Below are positions 34,092 to 44,520 of a stretch of 64,000 nt of DNA, in pieces. This DNA is from Nilaparvata lugens (Eukaryota > Arthropoda > Insecta > Hemiptera > Delphacidae). The notes below the pieces were generated by a model. That model made no database searches. It was not told the DNA's origin and saw only the letters and a list, made by a program, of their open reading frames with translations. The translations under genes were made by a program, and so were the position numbers. The stretch covers positions 12,492,660 through 12,556,659 of the forward strand of contig NC_052510.1 in NCBI RefSeq assembly GCF_014356525.2, written 5' to 3'. The stretch's first letter is position 1, and each line of letters opens with the position of its first letter.

Positions 34092-34389
34092 ACCTGTTCA
34101 GATAAAATTTGTATTTTGAAAAAAGTACTGTGTAAAAATGTAAAACAAATTCGTAATACACTATTGAATAATCATTACATGTGACGCTATCTCCCAAATT
34201 TTTGATGAAGTTGATTAGACTGAAGTGCACTGTAAGCACCAATGTACCTACAATACCAAATTACCTAGTATTCTAGGTACCTTGGTAAGCACTGAATAAT
34301 GCAGTCGAAAATCTGAAGAAAGTTAGCTCTGAACAAACAACTTAGTGTGTTCCGATTTGTAAATATGCTGATTATTTTATTTTGTGATT

Positions 34390-34425
34390 GACTAATAAAT
34401 TTCAACTCTCTTTTCAGGTAAGTTA
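34390..34425 (+). promoter_or_regulatory. Recursive-splice (ratchet) site candidate 1
   Basis: Branch-point-like 'gactaat' at ~34,390 is followed by the pyrimidine-rich 'ttcaactctcttttcag', and directly by 'gtaagttatt'. A 3' and a 5' splice site share the AG/GT junction 34,417/34,418 with no exon between. This is the layout of ratchet points in long insect introns. Plus strand. Confidence 0.5.
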
Positions 34426-35050
34426 TTTTCCAATCGGTCTATTTTGCAGTCTTGTGGTGAGTAGATATAATCAATACTATTATATAATGATTGAACAAAA
34501 ATCCAAATCAAATGCTTCAGATCACCCTAATCTGATACAGAAAATAATATTTTCAACAGGGAGAACATATTCTCCCACAGTTAGAATGAAATTAATAGAG
34601 CTACTATCCAAAAATCGTAGATTTTTTTCCGTTACCATAATAAATAATAGTAGTAGTTTCTAGTTTCTCTCTCAACAATCTACCTCATCTGTCAAACTTG
34701 TATACAGAACTACGATAATTAATTAGGAACTATTATTATCATATTATAATAATGAAGAAATATGTTTATATGCGAACAATATGGATCTGCAATCTAAATA
34801 TCGTACTACATAGATGAAGTACGATTATCTCTACACGTCTACGTACAACGTCACCTGCAATTTATCTTGATATGATTGAAATATAATGCTATTATATTAT
34901 TAATTGCTGAATAATTTATCTATGAACAATATGTGTCTACAATCAAAATACTGTAATAGTATATTAGATATACTTGAATATAATATTGTACTACTGTATT
35001 TATAAATGATGTACGATTATCTCTACAAGCATCACCAGAAATTTATTATC
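34426..35050. other. AT-rich non-coding, nothing recognised
   Basis: A 91 aa frame at 34,388 is AT-driven. 'acgattatctctaca' occurs at about 34,818 and 35,010, an old local duplication. Confidence 0.4.
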
Positions 35051-35460
35051 TCTATTCCGTGACTGGGTTAGTCTGGAATGATTTATTCAAACTGGAATCG
35101 AGTATTTGTCATTCAGCAAGGGATTCAGTTGGAATTACACGTGGGAAAACGGTAGGTACCTCTGGTCCAATATGTTTTTCCTTTTTGCTGTGCAGCAGCT
35201 ATGCATCAGTCAAGCTACTCATGGTTATTGCCGGGGCTTACAGCCGCCATTATGGGCCGAAAGTTGCAATCTTGTTTTTTCGGACTTTGATGGTGCCATT
35301 GAGCTGTGCACTCTTTACTATTCATGGCATGGAGCAGGGAGCGGCGCCTCCAATTCCCCGACGAATCGAAAGTGTGATGGAACCAATTCTCCGATTCGAT
35401 TTTTAATTTCGACCATTCTGTGTCGACATTTTTCCGAGATGTGATGTGATGGTACAGAGT
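35051..35460. other. Locally GC-richer segment with overlapping open frames
   Basis: Frames of 115 and 112 codons overlap here on the plus strand, and one of 83 codons lies on the minus strand. None has a recognisable domain. The higher G+C explains the lack of stops. It could be an old mobile element, a regulatory segment or an unrecognised exon; I do not call a gene. Confidence 0.3.
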
Positions 35461-35617
35461 TTTCATTGGTATTCATAGATGAACTGTAGGGAAGCATCGA
35501 GTTGTGTCATGGAAGGTGTTCAAAGAGTTTGAAGGGATGTGGTTCAACTAAAAATACGCACTTATAGCGCTATAGTCATAATTTTATTTGTGTTAGTCAA
35601 GTTAAGCAAGTTACACG

Positions 35618-36553
35618 CACATCGATTTTTGAACGTTCGATTGTTTGGCGTCCTTATGAACTCTATCAGAATAAACGCAACTTGACAATCATCATCATAC
35701 ATTTTTATATGAATACGCTTTACCTTATACTCTTATCTTATGCCCCTGAACTCTGGAGCAAATGCTCACGTATTTTAAAGATCTTTCATCTGCAGATTCG
35801 TCTTGATTTGTTTTCAAAGTGAAAGGTTAGAATGTGCTATTCACGTAAGCGTTAAATATGCATGTATAGAAACACCGCTTGTGTTTGGTCGTCTGCTCTG
35901 TTCTCTATCTATGAATTGAGTTTTAGGTTAGTTGAGTTCTGAATTTTAAAATAATAGCGTGAATAACTGTCATATTTATAATAATCTTCAGCATAATCTT
36001 TAATCTTATAATCTCAATAGCCTTCTTATAATCGTCTTCACTCTCATCTTCTTAAATGCCCATTTCCCATTCTGCGATGGCTATCTTTATATCGGATAGG
36101 TATCTTTTGTATTTACTGTATTCTTTTGTAGGCATAATGGTGATATATCATGGTTGAATCTAAAAATAGTTTTATAGTTCTCTACTATAGATTGTGATCG
36201 TATCTGGTGTATCTGGCTCTTCCTCACACGAATTAGTTGAGCCATTTTACTATGAGCAATAGGTGAAAAGCTGCTCTAGACTAGACTCACCTTTTTTGAA
36301 GCATTTGCTTCAAATGTAGAGCAAATGCTCTAGTTCATTCATACAATTTTGAGTATAAGCTTTTACTTTTGAGCAAATGCTCTATTTTTTTGATGAGCAT
36401 GAGCAAATGGTTTTGCTCACGTTTATTCATAGAGAATGAAGCATTATGCTCCATATTTTAGAAGTATGAGCAAATGCTCAACTTTGTTCACATGGGCCAT
36501 TATGTTAAGTTCCGTATAATCCGATAGAAATCATACGACCAAAAATCGATGTG
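35618..36553. mobile_element. Inverted-repeat element with a 0.8 kb interior
   Basis: The left end 'cacatcgatttttgaacg' and the right end 'cgaccaaaaatcgatgtg' are complementary, as are inner blocks (gaactctatcagaat / ataatccgatagaaat). The interior carries the repeated 12-mer GAGCAAATGCTC. It shares ends with the compact element immediately to the right. Confidence 0.7.
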
Positions 36554-36574
36554 AGTGAGAACACACTGGCTCAA

Positions 36575-36745
36575 CACATTGATTTTTGGACGTACGTTCT
36601 TTTGTCGTCCTTAAAAATTCTATTAGATTGAACATAACTTGGCAAACAGATTATGTGTATCTGCACTCATCATGTGTTTGCCAAGTTCCGTTTAATCTGG
36701 TAGCATTTATAAGGACTGCAAAAATGACGGCCAAAAATCGATGTG
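36575..36745. mobile_element. Compact MITE of the same family
   Basis: 'cacattgatttttggacg' ... 'cggccaaaaatcgatgtg' enclose ~170 bp. The inner arms contain 'attgaacataacttggcaaa' and its complement, so the arms are nearly the whole element. Confidence 0.82.
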
Positions 36746-38827
36746 CCTGTACCTGGCTTTATAGATCTTGCATATATATATTAGAGTCTTCATCATTCTA
36801 GTACCAACTCTTTATTGTACTGTATTGTATCTTCATATCACGCTGTTCTACTAGAGTCATTCTACTATGCTTGTCTAGAGTCATCTGCACATATCACTGC
36901 CAGATACTAAAGATTTACAAAATTCCTCAATTTGAAACATTTGAATTCTTCGATAAAACATTCTCCAGATTTGATTATTTTGATAAATATACAATAGCGA
37001 GTGTAGTGACAGTGTTATTTCTATAACAATTCCAGTAGGCCCATCACAGTCCATTCCTGCACTATTGTATCTGTGACTTATGCAACATTCCTGTTTTCGC
37101 TGGCTTTTTTGGAAGCGCTTTGACCACTTGTTGGCATCAATAATGAAATTCCACTATAGAAACACAATGGAATTTTCATTTTGTATAGTTCCACCTTCCA
37201 TTTATTATAAGGAGCTACATTTTTGATGGAAAAATACCATATCTGCTTCAAGCTTGGACATGGGGTCTCTCCTTTGAACCAACTCCTCCGACCATCAAAT
37301 CAATAAATACTCAACTTTGTACTGGTTCGAAGTAGTCAAATTCATTGTCCAGTACTTTTTTTAAACAATGCAGAGGTTGAAAATTTTCAACAGGATTTTC
37401 ATTCTACCTTCAAATTTATTCCTTCTATTTCTTTTAAACTTTATTGTCTCATCATCATAAGTATGGCATTAGTATACTGACATCTAACATTTCTATCCTT
37501 CCTTTTAATTGGTTGCCCAGCTATCACCGTTCACCTCCAAGATTGACAGGTTAGACAGAACAACTACTTGAATGACAAATTGCTATGGACAGGGCCCATA
37601 AAAAATGAACACAAGGAACAAAATTGATAAGAATTACATAGAGAGCAGCCATGAAATTTAGATGGCTATCATTTTTAACAAAACGAGAACTTTGAGAGGC
37701 TGAATGCTTGCAAACGCTGCCTTACTTAGTCCTGGAAGTCTATGAATTTTTTATAAGCTCTGTCCCTCGTTCTTGATCCGCTTGAAGGGATTTTTCCTCT
37801 TTTCCCTTTTCCCTCTCTCTCCCTTTTATGCCCTCAGGCCACCCTCATCCCCTTTCCTCCTAAATAACCCATCTTCAGCTTCAATCTTCTTGTGTTGAAA
37901 ATCAAACCTCACACCATTTCCTTGTTTCACTGTACTTAAAAATAGCCCCACCACTTTTAGACTAATAAAAATTCAAAATACCGTCTCGTCTCCTTTAACT
38001 ACTCGTAATGGAAATGTTAATTGACTGTTGAAAAGCCCTGACGGAATTATCATCTTCAATATTTTATAGTGCTCAATATTGCTCCAGAATTATTATTACA
38101 TTGTGGATTACCCGATAACAGTCCAAGAATAAGTTTTGAAGATGCACTAAAGTAATATGGAGTTTAATGGTCCATTCAGAATGCATTTCTCCGGATAAAT
38201 GCAGTTCAATGAGGAGTGTAATAGTGGTTAAAGTGCTCCAACACTTCATAAATTATCGTTGGAAATAACTCTATTTCATGAATGCAACTTCCTCTCTATG
38301 GAGGCAATAAATTGGGCTTAATAGAGAATATAATAGTGGTTTTAAGACCTCACACATCATAAAATATTATTAGTACTAAGGCTCTAGTATTAGAAATAGT
38401 AAGTTGCTAGTTCAGACATAGTTATTGACTTTCATGATCATTCTCGTGGTTGAAATTTTGATGAACGTCTTATGTTTTGTACTCAGTAAATCTATTCTAT
38501 TGGTGTGAACCTCTTTTACTGAATATAAAATTCGAAAACGTGAGAATACGTATTAATATTTTTGGAGTAGTTTTCTTGTCTATTAAAAATTGTTCCTGGT
38601 ACTTTTGGCTGATACTGAATAAATTATCCAGTAAATTGAAATATAACTTTTGAAATAATGAAGAAACTAGTGCAGATGTAATTTGAATAGGAACTACAGT
38701 TGAACTTCACATCTAGAAATTGTTTATATACTTTCAAAATTGAATGAGCTGTAGCTAAAGAAAACATGACAGAATATTCAAATAGAGTTCTTTCAATACA
38801 TCGAATAGGAACTTGGATCATAGTAAT
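36746..38827. other. AT-rich non-coding, nothing recognised
   Basis: A short pyrimidine-rich patch lies at 37,795-37,860. No exon, RNA gene or mobile element could be supported. Confidence 0.4.
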
Positions 38828-39065
38828 GATGACGACAATGAAATTGTCTCTCTCTGATTGGTCAGCTCAAAATAGGCTGAACTCTCGGTTACTCGACTCC
38901 TATTGGATGTTGCCATGACAACGAAATTGTTGCTCTCTCATTGGTCAGCTCGTGATTTGCTGAATTTTCTGTTTCTCAACTCCTATTAGCTGTTTTCATG
39001 ACGATGGCATAGATGCTTTTTCATTGGTTAGCTCGCTATAGGCTGATTTTTCAGTTATGTGTTTT
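38828..39065. repeat. ~85 bp tandem repeat with CCAAT boxes, ~2.7 units
   Basis: Units begin 'atgacgacaatgaaattg', 'atgacaacgaaattgttg' and 'atgacgatggcatagatg' at 38,828, 38,914 and 38,998. Each carries 'attggtcagctcg'-like wording, and the first two also 'ctcctatt.g.tgtt'. This gives a series of phased ATTGG (CCAAT) words. Confidence 0.82.
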
Positions 39066-39804
39066 AGTTATCAGTTATGTGCTTGTGTACCGAATAATCC
39101 TTAAAAATGATTCTTTCAAATATGTATTAATCTGTGATAACTGAAAATGAAAACAATTCTGTATTTAAAAACTTCCATATTTCAAGTTTTTGATAAATTA
39201 TTGTTGAGTGAGCAAGTCGTGTATTTCATAATAATTTTTAATAATATATTATTTGAACAATATAAACCATGCAGTCCAAACACTCAGTGACAATATTCAA
39301 ATATACGCCTATTTCCTTCTCTTTTTTGCTTTGAATAAATTCAACACTGTGTTTCTTTCATCTCTTTATTCATTTCCTCTCTCATTCTCCCCTTCTCTCT
39401 TCGCCTCAATGTTTGTTGATGAGAAAACGATGTTCAATTCTATTCTCTGAAGGCGATGTCTGAATAAAGTGGGTGAATAATAATATGGCAATCTTCTTCC
39501 TTGCTGCTCGTATCTCGCGTGCAGACTGCAGAAGGTGTGATAGGAAAAATTGACTGCTATCTGGCACTTCGCATTTCTCATCTAAAAGTGAAGGTGGGTA
39601 ATGACCTCTTCCCCTACCTTCCCTGATTTATACACTCCCTTCACACCAACAATTCAGATTGATCGTGTCTCTAACTAGGTCAAATCACATTATTTACTCT
39701 CTGTTGGGTTACTGTGGAAACACATGTGCTTCCCAATTTTCAAATTATCTCTTTTTTACAAACCGGTAATCATTCTACAGTATTCCTAAACTCATATTCG
39801 TATT
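39066..39804. other. Non-coding, nothing recognised
   Basis: Small frames of 65-71 aa on both strands around 39,253-39,581 have no features. Confidence 0.4.
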
Positions 39805-39986
39805 TAAATTGTAACTAGTTTTTATTTTAATAATCTAAAAAAATCTATTTATTTATCACTTCTACTATTTGTATTTTCTGAAGATTTTGACTAGTTAAAT
39901 TGTAACTAGTTTTTATTTTAATAATCTAAAAAATTCTATTTATTTATCACTTCTACTATTTGTATTTTCTGAAGATTTTGACTAGT
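39805..39986. repeat. 91 bp tandem duplication
   Basis: Two essentially identical copies from 'ttaaattgtaactagttttt' to 'gaagattttgactag'. The only difference is in an A run (aaaaaaat versus aaaaaatt). Confidence 0.95.
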
Positions 39987-40130
39987 TAAGCTCTGTGGAA
40001 CCTTCTTTTGTTGGCATTAATAGTTTGGCACTATGTACACATAGCTCCGTTCTATATTATTTCTTTCTACTCCATAGTCTACTCTTGAAGTCTACTCATC
40101 TCTACTCTTATTAGGCAAGGCGCACACAGA

Positions 40131-40351
40131 ATGTAATTACATTCTATCCTCACTGGGCGCACACCAGTTAGTCAAGACAAGACATTATCAGACACGTTTA
40201 GTCACAAAACTTCACATAGGCTCTTATGAATAACTGACTAATTGCAATGACTAATCACTGTGAGTTGCTTCATAAGCAACAATATGAAGTATTGTGACTA
40301 AACTTGTCTGATCATGTCTTGTCTTGACTAACTGGTGTGCGCCTAGCCTTA
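40131..40351. mobile_element. Palindromic MITE with 'ggcgcacaccagttagtcaa' arms
   Basis: The arms 'gcgcacaccagttagtcaag' and 'cttgactaactggtgtgcgc' extend inward through 'gacaagacat.atcagaca.g' and 'tttagtcacaa'. Outer tips 'taggcaaggcgcacac' and 'gtgtgcgcctagcctta' match too. The left side carries a ~26 bp extra segment that repeats the tip. Confidence 0.88.
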
Positions 40352-40599
40352 GTACTTACTCTTAAACAATAATTCCAATTTTCTTGTATTCATCCGAATG
40401 ATTCAAACCCTACTAGCTCCCTAGTTCAAAACTTTTGACCAGTATTCAAACTCCAATGATAGTTTGATCTCTAATCAGAGTTTGAACTGCGCTCACTATT
40501 AATCTCTTGGGTAACTGGAATCAAACTACGAGTATGATCTAGTTGGTTGCAAACAGCAGCTAGTACTCTATAAATTGTCACTTCTGAAGTTTTAGTCCT

Positions 40600-41460
40600 C
40601 CAATATCCTGTTCTAGTTTTGTATTTGAAGTTTCTCTTCCACTTTGGATTCCTTGCACACCATACTTCTCACTCTAATTTTTTGTACTCATTCTAGTCTG
40701 TACTTGAGACTTCAGTTTTCTTCACCTCAGTTCTTAGCTGCTTTTGATTTGATCTTCACTAATTAGTCTTCCTATTTCGTTTCCTTTTCAACTTTTTCTC
40801 ATCACTCTCCACACTTACATTATTTCACTCGATTCTGCCTTCAAATTCTCTTCTATATTCACTACTTGCTTCTTCCTTTACACTAGAAATTCTTGCTATT
40901 CTCTTCTCACTCCTTAATCCTCCCAATTCTTACTTCAGTTACATATTTTTTCTCTCAAATATTTTTCTTCTCTTTTTCACTACTAATCCCTTTTTAATAC
41001 TTCAATATTCTCACTCTTTATTATTCTTACTCATCTCATGCTTTGTTTCACTTCCTCCCTCAATTTATGTTTTTTTTACGCCTCACTGCTTTTCGTGTCT
41101 TATTTTCTGTTACTAAGGCTTCTTTCTACTCACACTTTCCAATCTATCTTTCAATCCTTACTTCTTCTCCTACTTTTCACCACCTCCTCTCGCTTATTTC
41201 TACTCTCCAAACAACCTCATTAGTCCTTCATCTCAATTTCCTCTAAGTCATAACGTTATTCTCAATATTTTCCTCCACCATTTCTTACTTAATTCCCTCT
41301 TACTCTTTCCAGAACTTCTCCCCTCCTCTATATCTACATATTTTCTTTCAATCCAAATTCTGTCTCTCCCCTCTTCCTCAATATCATATTTTTCATCCCC
41401 CCTTCCTCCCAGATCGCCTCCCCTCACCATTCTCCTTCCCGAATCCCAGCCCAATTGTCC
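40600..41460. repeat. Pyrimidine-rich block
   Basis: T/C-rich plus strand (tctt, cttc, ctcc words) with low-complexity frames on both strands. No gene seen. Confidence 0.7.
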
Positions 41461-41559
41461 CTCGCATCAAATTGCAGTAAACAGACCTGCCATTATTTGT
41501 TCTCAAAGTACAGTATCCGAAAATAACTTCTCAAATTGTCTCGCCACTTTGAGCTGCTG

Positions 41560-41830
41560 TACTCTTATTCCAGTCATGCCAACCCTTCCGACGTTATTGT
41601 TCCAGTTGCTTCCGATTTTGTCAGTCTGCTACTTTCGATTACTGTCACGTCAATCAGTGATTTGTGTCACGAATCAGTTGTGCAGTGACGTGACGTGACG
41701 TCTGTTTCGTGCTGTGATTGGCGAGTTCTCACGACTGTCGTGCCGGGGAAAAGTGTTGTTTGATCTGGCGTCGAACAGAAGTGATTGCCCGTCAAGCGGG
41801 GTAATTGGTTGGTTCACTTTTGACACCTTT
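41560..41830. promoter_or_regulatory. CRE-like TGACG cluster
   Basis: TGACG occurs three times in tandem at 41,686-41,700 (phased every five bases, ending TGACGTC), with an inverted ACGTCA at 41,648 and an ATTGG word at ~41,718. This segment is GC-richer than its surroundings. It is compatible with a CREB/ATF-responsive promoter or enhancer; no start site or exon is identifiable. Confidence 0.35.
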
Positions 41831-42241
41831 CTCAACTTCTAATATTGGTTGATGAATATTTCAGTCGCTAAAGGAAAGTTTGTCTTTATTGGGAACGTGA
41901 TTTGAATGAAATTCATATTTGTGATTTCACAAGTTATATTATATTTGATGTTGATATTTCAGATGGTAGAATACTTTGTAAAAGTATGGAAAAATGATTT
42001 TAGTGTAATTTATGTTCGTGACTAGTGATTTCCGAAGTTATATTATTTTCTGATGCATATTGAAGATGCTTGAATATGTCTGATGGCAGTTTAGTTTGTC
42101 TGACAGGGAAACATGATCTAAATCAAATTATATTATTTTCTTCTTTTGTCTTCATCCTACTTGAACTGTTGGTATTAATTATAATAAATTGTGTTATTAT
42201 CTTGCACTTTTACAATAGCACTCACGATTTTGTTGCTTGTC

Positions 42242-42275
42242 GGACACGTTTCGTGGCACTGAGCGACATCTTCAG
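42242..42275 (-). ncRNA. Hammerhead-like motif
   Basis: Minus strand reads CUGAAGA, U, a GUCGC/GCCAC hairpin (one mismatch), GAAA, CGUG, then UCC. The seven-base CUGANGA core is intact here. It differs from a textbook hammerhead by one extra U before stem II. Confidence 0.35.
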
Positions 42276-42452
42276 CTAAGTAGCTATTCCATAATATACT
42301 ATACTATATACTCCTCCAATATACATACTATACTACCCATTACCCACTATACTGTCTTTTCCTTTTGTGCTACTTTTAATAAAAATTAAATATAAAAATA
42401 AAAGTACCCTTTTAAATTAGTTTTGAATTTACCCTTTTTGACCGAGCGAAGT

Positions 42453-42520
42453 GACTATAGTAAAAATAGTAACAATTTGTTGTTTTGTACAATATACAGA
42501 ATATGACAGTAATGAGAAAT
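42453..42520. repeat. 68 bp exact direct repeat, copy 1
   Basis: 'gactatagtaaaaatagtaa' ... 'cagtaatgagaaat', identical over 68 bases to 43,551-43,618. It replaces the bases that E copy 2 has at the same point. Confidence 0.95.
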
Positions 42521-43106
42521 GACGGTTTGGCATTTCTCTTAATGTTTAAATGTTTATATGTTTATATGTTGCGCATTTACGGCGAAACGCGGTAATAGAT
42601 TTTCATGAAATTTGACAGGTATGTTCCTTTTTAAATTGCGCGTCGACGTATATACAAGGTTTTTGGAAATTTTGCATTTCAAGGATAATATAAAAGGAAG
42701 AAGGAGTCTCCTTTATACGTCAATATTAGAGTAAAAATCAGACTATAGAATTATCCATCATAAATCAGCTGTCGAGTTGACTATAAATTGCATGCCATAA
42801 CGCATGCAATTCAATATCTCAATGTAACTTGGTAAAAAATTAGCAGCTGTATAGACTATAAATTGCATGCCTCATTGCATGCCTCATTGAATGCAATTTT
42901 TATGCACTATTAAATAGGATGCAAAGAACTTATAACAGCTCGTCTGGGCGCCTAGATGTCTTCTGGTTTTCTCGCGCTAAATTCCGGAAAGCGTTATATG
43001 ATAATTGAATCTTGTGTAAGCATGATCTGATCAAATAAATAGTGTATCAGTGTGGATGTGCTTATGGCTTGGGACGTCGTTATAACTGCGCGAGGTCTAC
43101 TGTTCA

Positions 43107-43148
43107 CAGAACTACTTGTAAATTAATATAGTAGTCGAAACATGTTGT
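43107..43148 (+). ncRNA. Hammerhead-like hairpin motif (degenerate)
   Basis: ACTAC/GTAGT hairpin, then C, GAAA, the palindrome CATG, then TTG. The CUGANGA box is not recognisable (cacaga in its place). It shares layout with the motifs at 19.5, 42.25 and 55.7 kb. Confidence 0.2.
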
Positions 43149-43442
43149 GACAAAATATTGTAATTTAAAAGGGTACTCAGATTTTTGTTTTCTATTTATA
43201 CCCACTATACACATTCACAGACTGTAGCAGTCCCCCTCGGGTCAATGTTGTTAGTAGACAGAGTCTGTGCAGTAATCTTCTTGGTCCCGCGACTGGTGCA
43301 ATGTTGTGTAGATTATCAGGTTTAGCCCCTTTTTATGGAGGAATTCTGACAGTTTAAAGTGAAAACCACTCTAATAAGTTTCACTTTGTATTGTCAGCAT
43401 TGTTTAAATTGGAAGAATTGATGATACTCATAAGGAATATCA

Positions 43443-43550
43443 AATCAAATCAAATTTATTCTCTTCAACACTTTACAAAATTTGCACAGCACAACAGTAA
43501 ATACAGTACTACTACAATATAACATAGAATTCATAAGCATAGCATAATAA
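43443..43550 (-). mobile_element. LINE-type 3' end fragment (minus orientation)
   Basis: 'aaatcaaatcaaatttattc' followed by 'caacactttacaaaatttgc' reads on the minus strand as a 3' UTR ending in (TTTGA)n. Short relic. Confidence 0.45.
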
Positions 43551-43618
43551 GACTATAGTAAAAATAGTAACAATTTGTTGTTTTGTACAATATACAGAAT
43601 ATGACAGTAATGAGAAAT
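43551..43618. repeat. 68 bp exact direct repeat, copy 2 (probable source)
   Basis: Identical to 42,453-42,520. Here it continues naturally into surrounding unique sequence. Confidence 0.95.
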
Positions 43619-44259
43619 ACCCTTACATAGGCTATTGCCTGTGAGTAAGGGTAAATCTGGATTGTAATGATTCAGATGAAACTTGTATGTGAACTTAACA
43701 GGTAAGGATAGTAAAGAAATAAAGAGATTTGAAATTTAGTATATCTTATTGAACAATAGAATTTACCGGAACTTGAGAACGTCCACTAGTTAGTAGCCTA
43801 CTTGCTGCATCAAGAATATTGACAGATTAAAGTGAAATTCACTTTAGTGAGATTCAATATGATCTGTCAGCGTTGTTTAAATGGTGTGAATTGATTATAC
43901 TTATATGAGGAACACTGACTGTATGATGTGAATCTTACTAGAGATGATGGAACGGTTTGTCGTCACTTTTGCATGCGCATGCTTGCGTGTTGATACAATA
44001 GGACGGTATGTGCAGATTTGGAGGTTATGTTGTGTTTGTAGTGGAGTGGTGTGCTGTTTGTTTTATGACCGGTATTGTTTGGAGTGACGTAGAGGTGTGG
44101 TAAAGTGCGAAGGAAAGGATGATGATGAGTGATGAAGAAGAAAAGAGAGGGTTGATCCCGAAGGAAAATGGATTAGATTAGAGTTCTTCATTTATGTATT
44201 TTACAATAGATACTGGCTTATACTATAATTTACATTGAATGACCGTATTAATAATGTAC

Positions 44260-44520
44260 ACTGTCAAGAGACGAAAATTGGAGTATCTGGGACACATTAT
44301 GAGGAATGGAACTAAATATCAGTTGTTGAAATGTGTACTACAGGGTAAAGTTCTTGGCAGGAGAGGTGTTGGTAGGAGACGAATTTCCTGGTTAAAGAAC
44401 TTGAGAACATGGTTTGCAGTGTCCACCCCGGAACTTTTTAGAGCGGCTGTCAACAAAGTTATAATTGCCAGAATGATTGCCAACATTCGGTAACGGATAG
44501 GCACCAGAAGAAGAAGAATA
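44260..44520 (+). pseudogene. LINE reverse transcriptase, C-terminal remnant
   Basis: The last ~75 codons of a non-LTR retrotransposon polymerase protein. The frame from about 44,262 reads KRRKLEYLGHIMRN, then LLKCVLQGKVLGRRGVGRRR, ISWLKNLRTW, ELFRAAVNKV and ARMIANIR before TAA at 44,491. This series is the well-known carboxy-terminal signature of insect endonuclease/reverse transcriptase ORFs (RTE/BovB-like or related clades; clade not resolved here). The stop is followed within ~15 bases by a (GAA)n tail (44,507-44,518), consistent with a 5'-truncated insertion whose 3' end is intact. No catalytic residues are present; non-functional. Confidence 0.85.

Larger units (their letters stand above)
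42385..43195. mobile_element. Inverted-repeat element with 'agtacccttttaaatta' ends, containing repeat E copy 1
   Basis: 'aaaagtacccttttaaatta' at ~42,398 and 'taatttaaaagggtactcag' at ~43,161 are inverted. Inside lies repeat E (42,440-43,117), from 'gaccgagcgaagtga' through 'gcgcatttacggcgaaacg' to 'ctgttcacagaactact'. A second, inverted copy of E is at 46,252-48,802. No coding sequence. Confidence 0.75.
43330..43930. repeat. Diverged local repeats (gacag.ttaaagtgaaa ... tgtcagc.ttgtttaaat)
   Basis: Two ~110 bp blocks at ~43,348-43,440 and ~43,818-43,920 share the same order of words at roughly 70% identity. Related words recur at ~44,955 and at 54,727-54,910. Between the blocks is a LINE-like tail in minus orientation (43,443). 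Confidence 0.55.

Noticed and set aside
33840..34184. 114 aa frame across the right end of the 3' LTR
   Set aside because: It crosses the LTR/flank boundary, and the matching 5' LTR region has a frame break; chance frame.
35059..35444. Two overlapping plus-strand frames of 112-115 aa as a gene
   Set aside because: No domain, start context or splice sites that discriminate them; higher local G+C explains the open frames. Listed only as an unexplained segment.
43690..43712. 'aacttaacaggtaagg' as a third ratchet site
   Set aside because: No polypyrimidine tract upstream of the CAG.
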